Below are positions 5,734-6,117 of a stretch of DNA of 6,117 nt, piece by piece; the first letter of the stretch is position 1, and each line of letters begins with the position of its first letter. The position numbers and the translations under genes were made by a program. Source of the DNA: VMGX01 sp038065915 (GTDB lineage Bacteria > Patescibacteriota > Minisyncoccia > Phycocordibacterales > 21-14-all-36-13); contig JBBTPZ010000031.1 of the NCBI GenBank assembly GCA_038065915.1, forward strand, positions 1-6,117, read 5' to 3'. The notes beneath the pieces were generated by a model that made no database searches, was not told the DNA's origin, and saw only the letters and a list, made by a program, of their open reading frames with translations.

Positions 5734-5747
5734 AGCTCCTCCAAATT

Positions 5748-5817
5748 TTTTTGAACAATACTAGCGAATAAGTTTGGAGGAAACTTATTCTAGTCTGATA
5801 AATTTTAAAGAACTTCT
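5748..5817 (-). promoter_or_regulatory. Repeated leader element A (boxA-like plus CCUCC-loop hairpin)
   Basis: This 70-base partner of 5382-5450 lies five bases beyond the SD of the 5530-5733 gene. The hairpin has the same ACTAG/CTAGT base and CG bulge but a different upper stem, AATAAGTTT/AAACTTATT (9 perfect pairs), with the loop CCUCC (5776-5780). Relative to copy B one U-A pair in the stem corresponds to U-G and one A-U pair to G-C, so pairing is kept while the sequence changes. TCCTCCAAA of the loop (5773-5781) is complementary over 9 bases to TTTGGAGGA at the gene's own SD (5737-5745). Confidence 0.65.
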
Positions 5818-5818
5818 C

Positions 5819-5845
5819 TCACTTGGAAGCTGAGCTTCCAAGTGA
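5819..5845 (-). promoter_or_regulatory. First hairpin of leader A
   Basis: A perfect 12-bp inverted repeat (TCACTTGGAAGC with GCTTCCAAGTGA) around a 3-base loop, immediately upstream of the boxA-like segment in the leftward transcript. It occupies the same place as the hairpins at 5445-5494 and 4948-4974 in the other two leaders, although their sequences are unrelated. Confidence 0.7.
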
Positions 5846-5863
5846 TTAATTTAATTCGACTCC

Positions 5864-5927
5864 CAGAGAGCGTCACACCAACCCAGTTAGCTGGTGATAA
5901 CCATTTTCGGTTATCTGAATCTCTCTG
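5864..5927 (-). ncRNA. Three-way-junction-like structure in the long leader
   Basis: CAGAGAG (5864-5870) pairs with CTCTCTG (5921-5927) and encloses two hairpins: GATAACC/GGTTATC (5896-5902 with 5909-5915, 6-base loop) and CACCA/TGGTG or CCAG/CTGG (within 5876-5896). I cannot match it to a known riboswitch or structured RNA. It lies about 95-160 bases into the predicted transcript. Confidence 0.45.
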
Positions 5928-5940
5928 TATTAACCTTTCT

Positions 5941-6000
5941 GGGAGAACGCTGGAGAGGTGGTTATTATTAATAATGTTGTGGCCTCTCCAATGTTCTCCC
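5941..6000 (-). ncRNA. Long hairpin near the 5' end of the leader
   Basis: Bases 5941-5958 pair with 5983-6000: 8 bp (GGGAGAAC/GTTCTCCC), a wobble and a mismatch, then 8 bp more (TGGAGAGG/CCTCTCCA). The 24-base loop contains the palindrome ATTATTAATAAT (5964-5975). It begins about 20 bases after the predicted transcription start. Together with 5864-5927 it makes the 384-base stretch to the right of 5733 a structured leader rather than a coding region. Confidence 0.65.
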
Positions 6001-6028
6001 AAAAATCTCATTTCAATTTTCTATATAT

Positions 6029-6057
6029 ATGATAGCACGATTAGATTTTTTTGTCAA
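6029..6057 (-). promoter_or_regulatory. Strong sigma70-type promoter for the leftward genes
   Basis: On the - strand TTGACA (6057-6052, perfect consensus) is followed by a 17-base spacer and TATCAT (6034-6029, 5 of 6). Transcription should begin near 6022, about 290 bases before the first gene. The upstream bases 6061-6087 are AT-rich with ATTTAAAT repeated twice (6069-6076 and 6079-6086), which could act as an UP element. No comparable promoter is seen before the other two - strand genes, so one transcript for all three is likely. Confidence 0.85.
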
Positions 6058-6089
6058 GGACTTTTTGTATTTAAATTGATTTAAATCTG

Positions 6090-6115
6090 GAATACGGCTT
6101 AACAAGGGCGTATTC
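6090..6115. repeat. Inverted repeat at the right edge
   Basis: GAATACG (6090-6096) and CGTATTC (6109-6115) are complementary over 7 bases with a 12-base spacer. It lies upstream of the strong promoter and could be an operator or the end of a terminator for a gene beyond the window. The window ends two bases later, so it cannot be resolved. Confidence 0.35.
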
Positions 6116-6117
6116 TA

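Noticed and set aside
5382..5817. Integron attC sites
   Set aside because: The hairpins and one-gene units suggested cassettes, but the attC core sites (RYYYAAC and GTTRRRY) are not found at the ends of the repeats, and no integrase is in view.
5382..5817. CRISPR array
   Set aside because: There are only two repeat copies of about 70 bases, separated by a gene rather than by spacers.
5805..6011. 68-residue - strand open frame starting just after the predicted transcription start
   Set aside because: No SD, and its whole length lies in paired RNA structure and the boxA-like leader; the codons follow the inverted repeats.
5842..6084. 80-residue + strand open frame
   Set aside because: It runs opposite the structured leader and over the strong - strand promoter, with no SD and no protein-like pattern.

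Overview
The window is AT-rich bacterial DNA. It holds three genes on the + strand (left) and three on the - strand (right), converging near 4200-4330. Ordinary stop codons are used, including a TGA stop, so there is no sign of the UGA-to-glycine code of Gracilibacteria/SR1. The small AT-rich gene set, the single-membrane-segment proteins of unknown function and the short DksA/TraR-type zinc protein with a C-x2-C...C-x2-H finger fit a member of the Patescibacteria (Candidate Phyla Radiation). That placement is an inference, not proof.

Left half (+ strand). A terminator (155-185) closes an unseen upstream unit. It is followed by a roughly 200-base leader with a long stem and a small dispersed repeat, and then by polynucleotide phosphorylase (pnp, 451-2601). 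A second copy of the repeat supplies the last ten codons and the stop of pnp. A membrane-anchored protein of unknown function (2657-3628) follows without a terminator between them and ends in a terminator that overlaps its stop codon. A separate promoter drives a 120-residue DksA/TraR-family protein (3815-4177), again with a terminator starting in its stop codon.

Junction. Two + strand terminators and one - strand terminator lie within 4175-4325 and insulate the converging units.

Right half (- strand, read from right to left). A strong sigma70-type promoter (6029-6057) starts a transcript with a roughly 290-base structured leader. It then runs through three small genes: a 67-residue two-helix membrane protein (5530-5733), an 86-residue cysteine-rich probable zinc protein (5106-5366) and a 166-residue membrane-anchored protein (4339-4839). 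Each gene is preceded by the same layout: hairpin, boxA-like TTCTTTAAAA segment, second hairpin, strong Shine-Dalgarno (SD). In two of the three, the leader is a clear sequence repeat of about 70 bases whose apical loop reads CCUCC in the RNA and is complementary for 8-9 bases to that gene's own SD. This repeated leader on unrelated small genes is the most unusual thing here. It suggests shared post-transcriptional control (antitermination plus SD masking) or a cassette-like arrangement. The + strand genes lack recognisable SD sequences, so the two halves differ in how translation starts.
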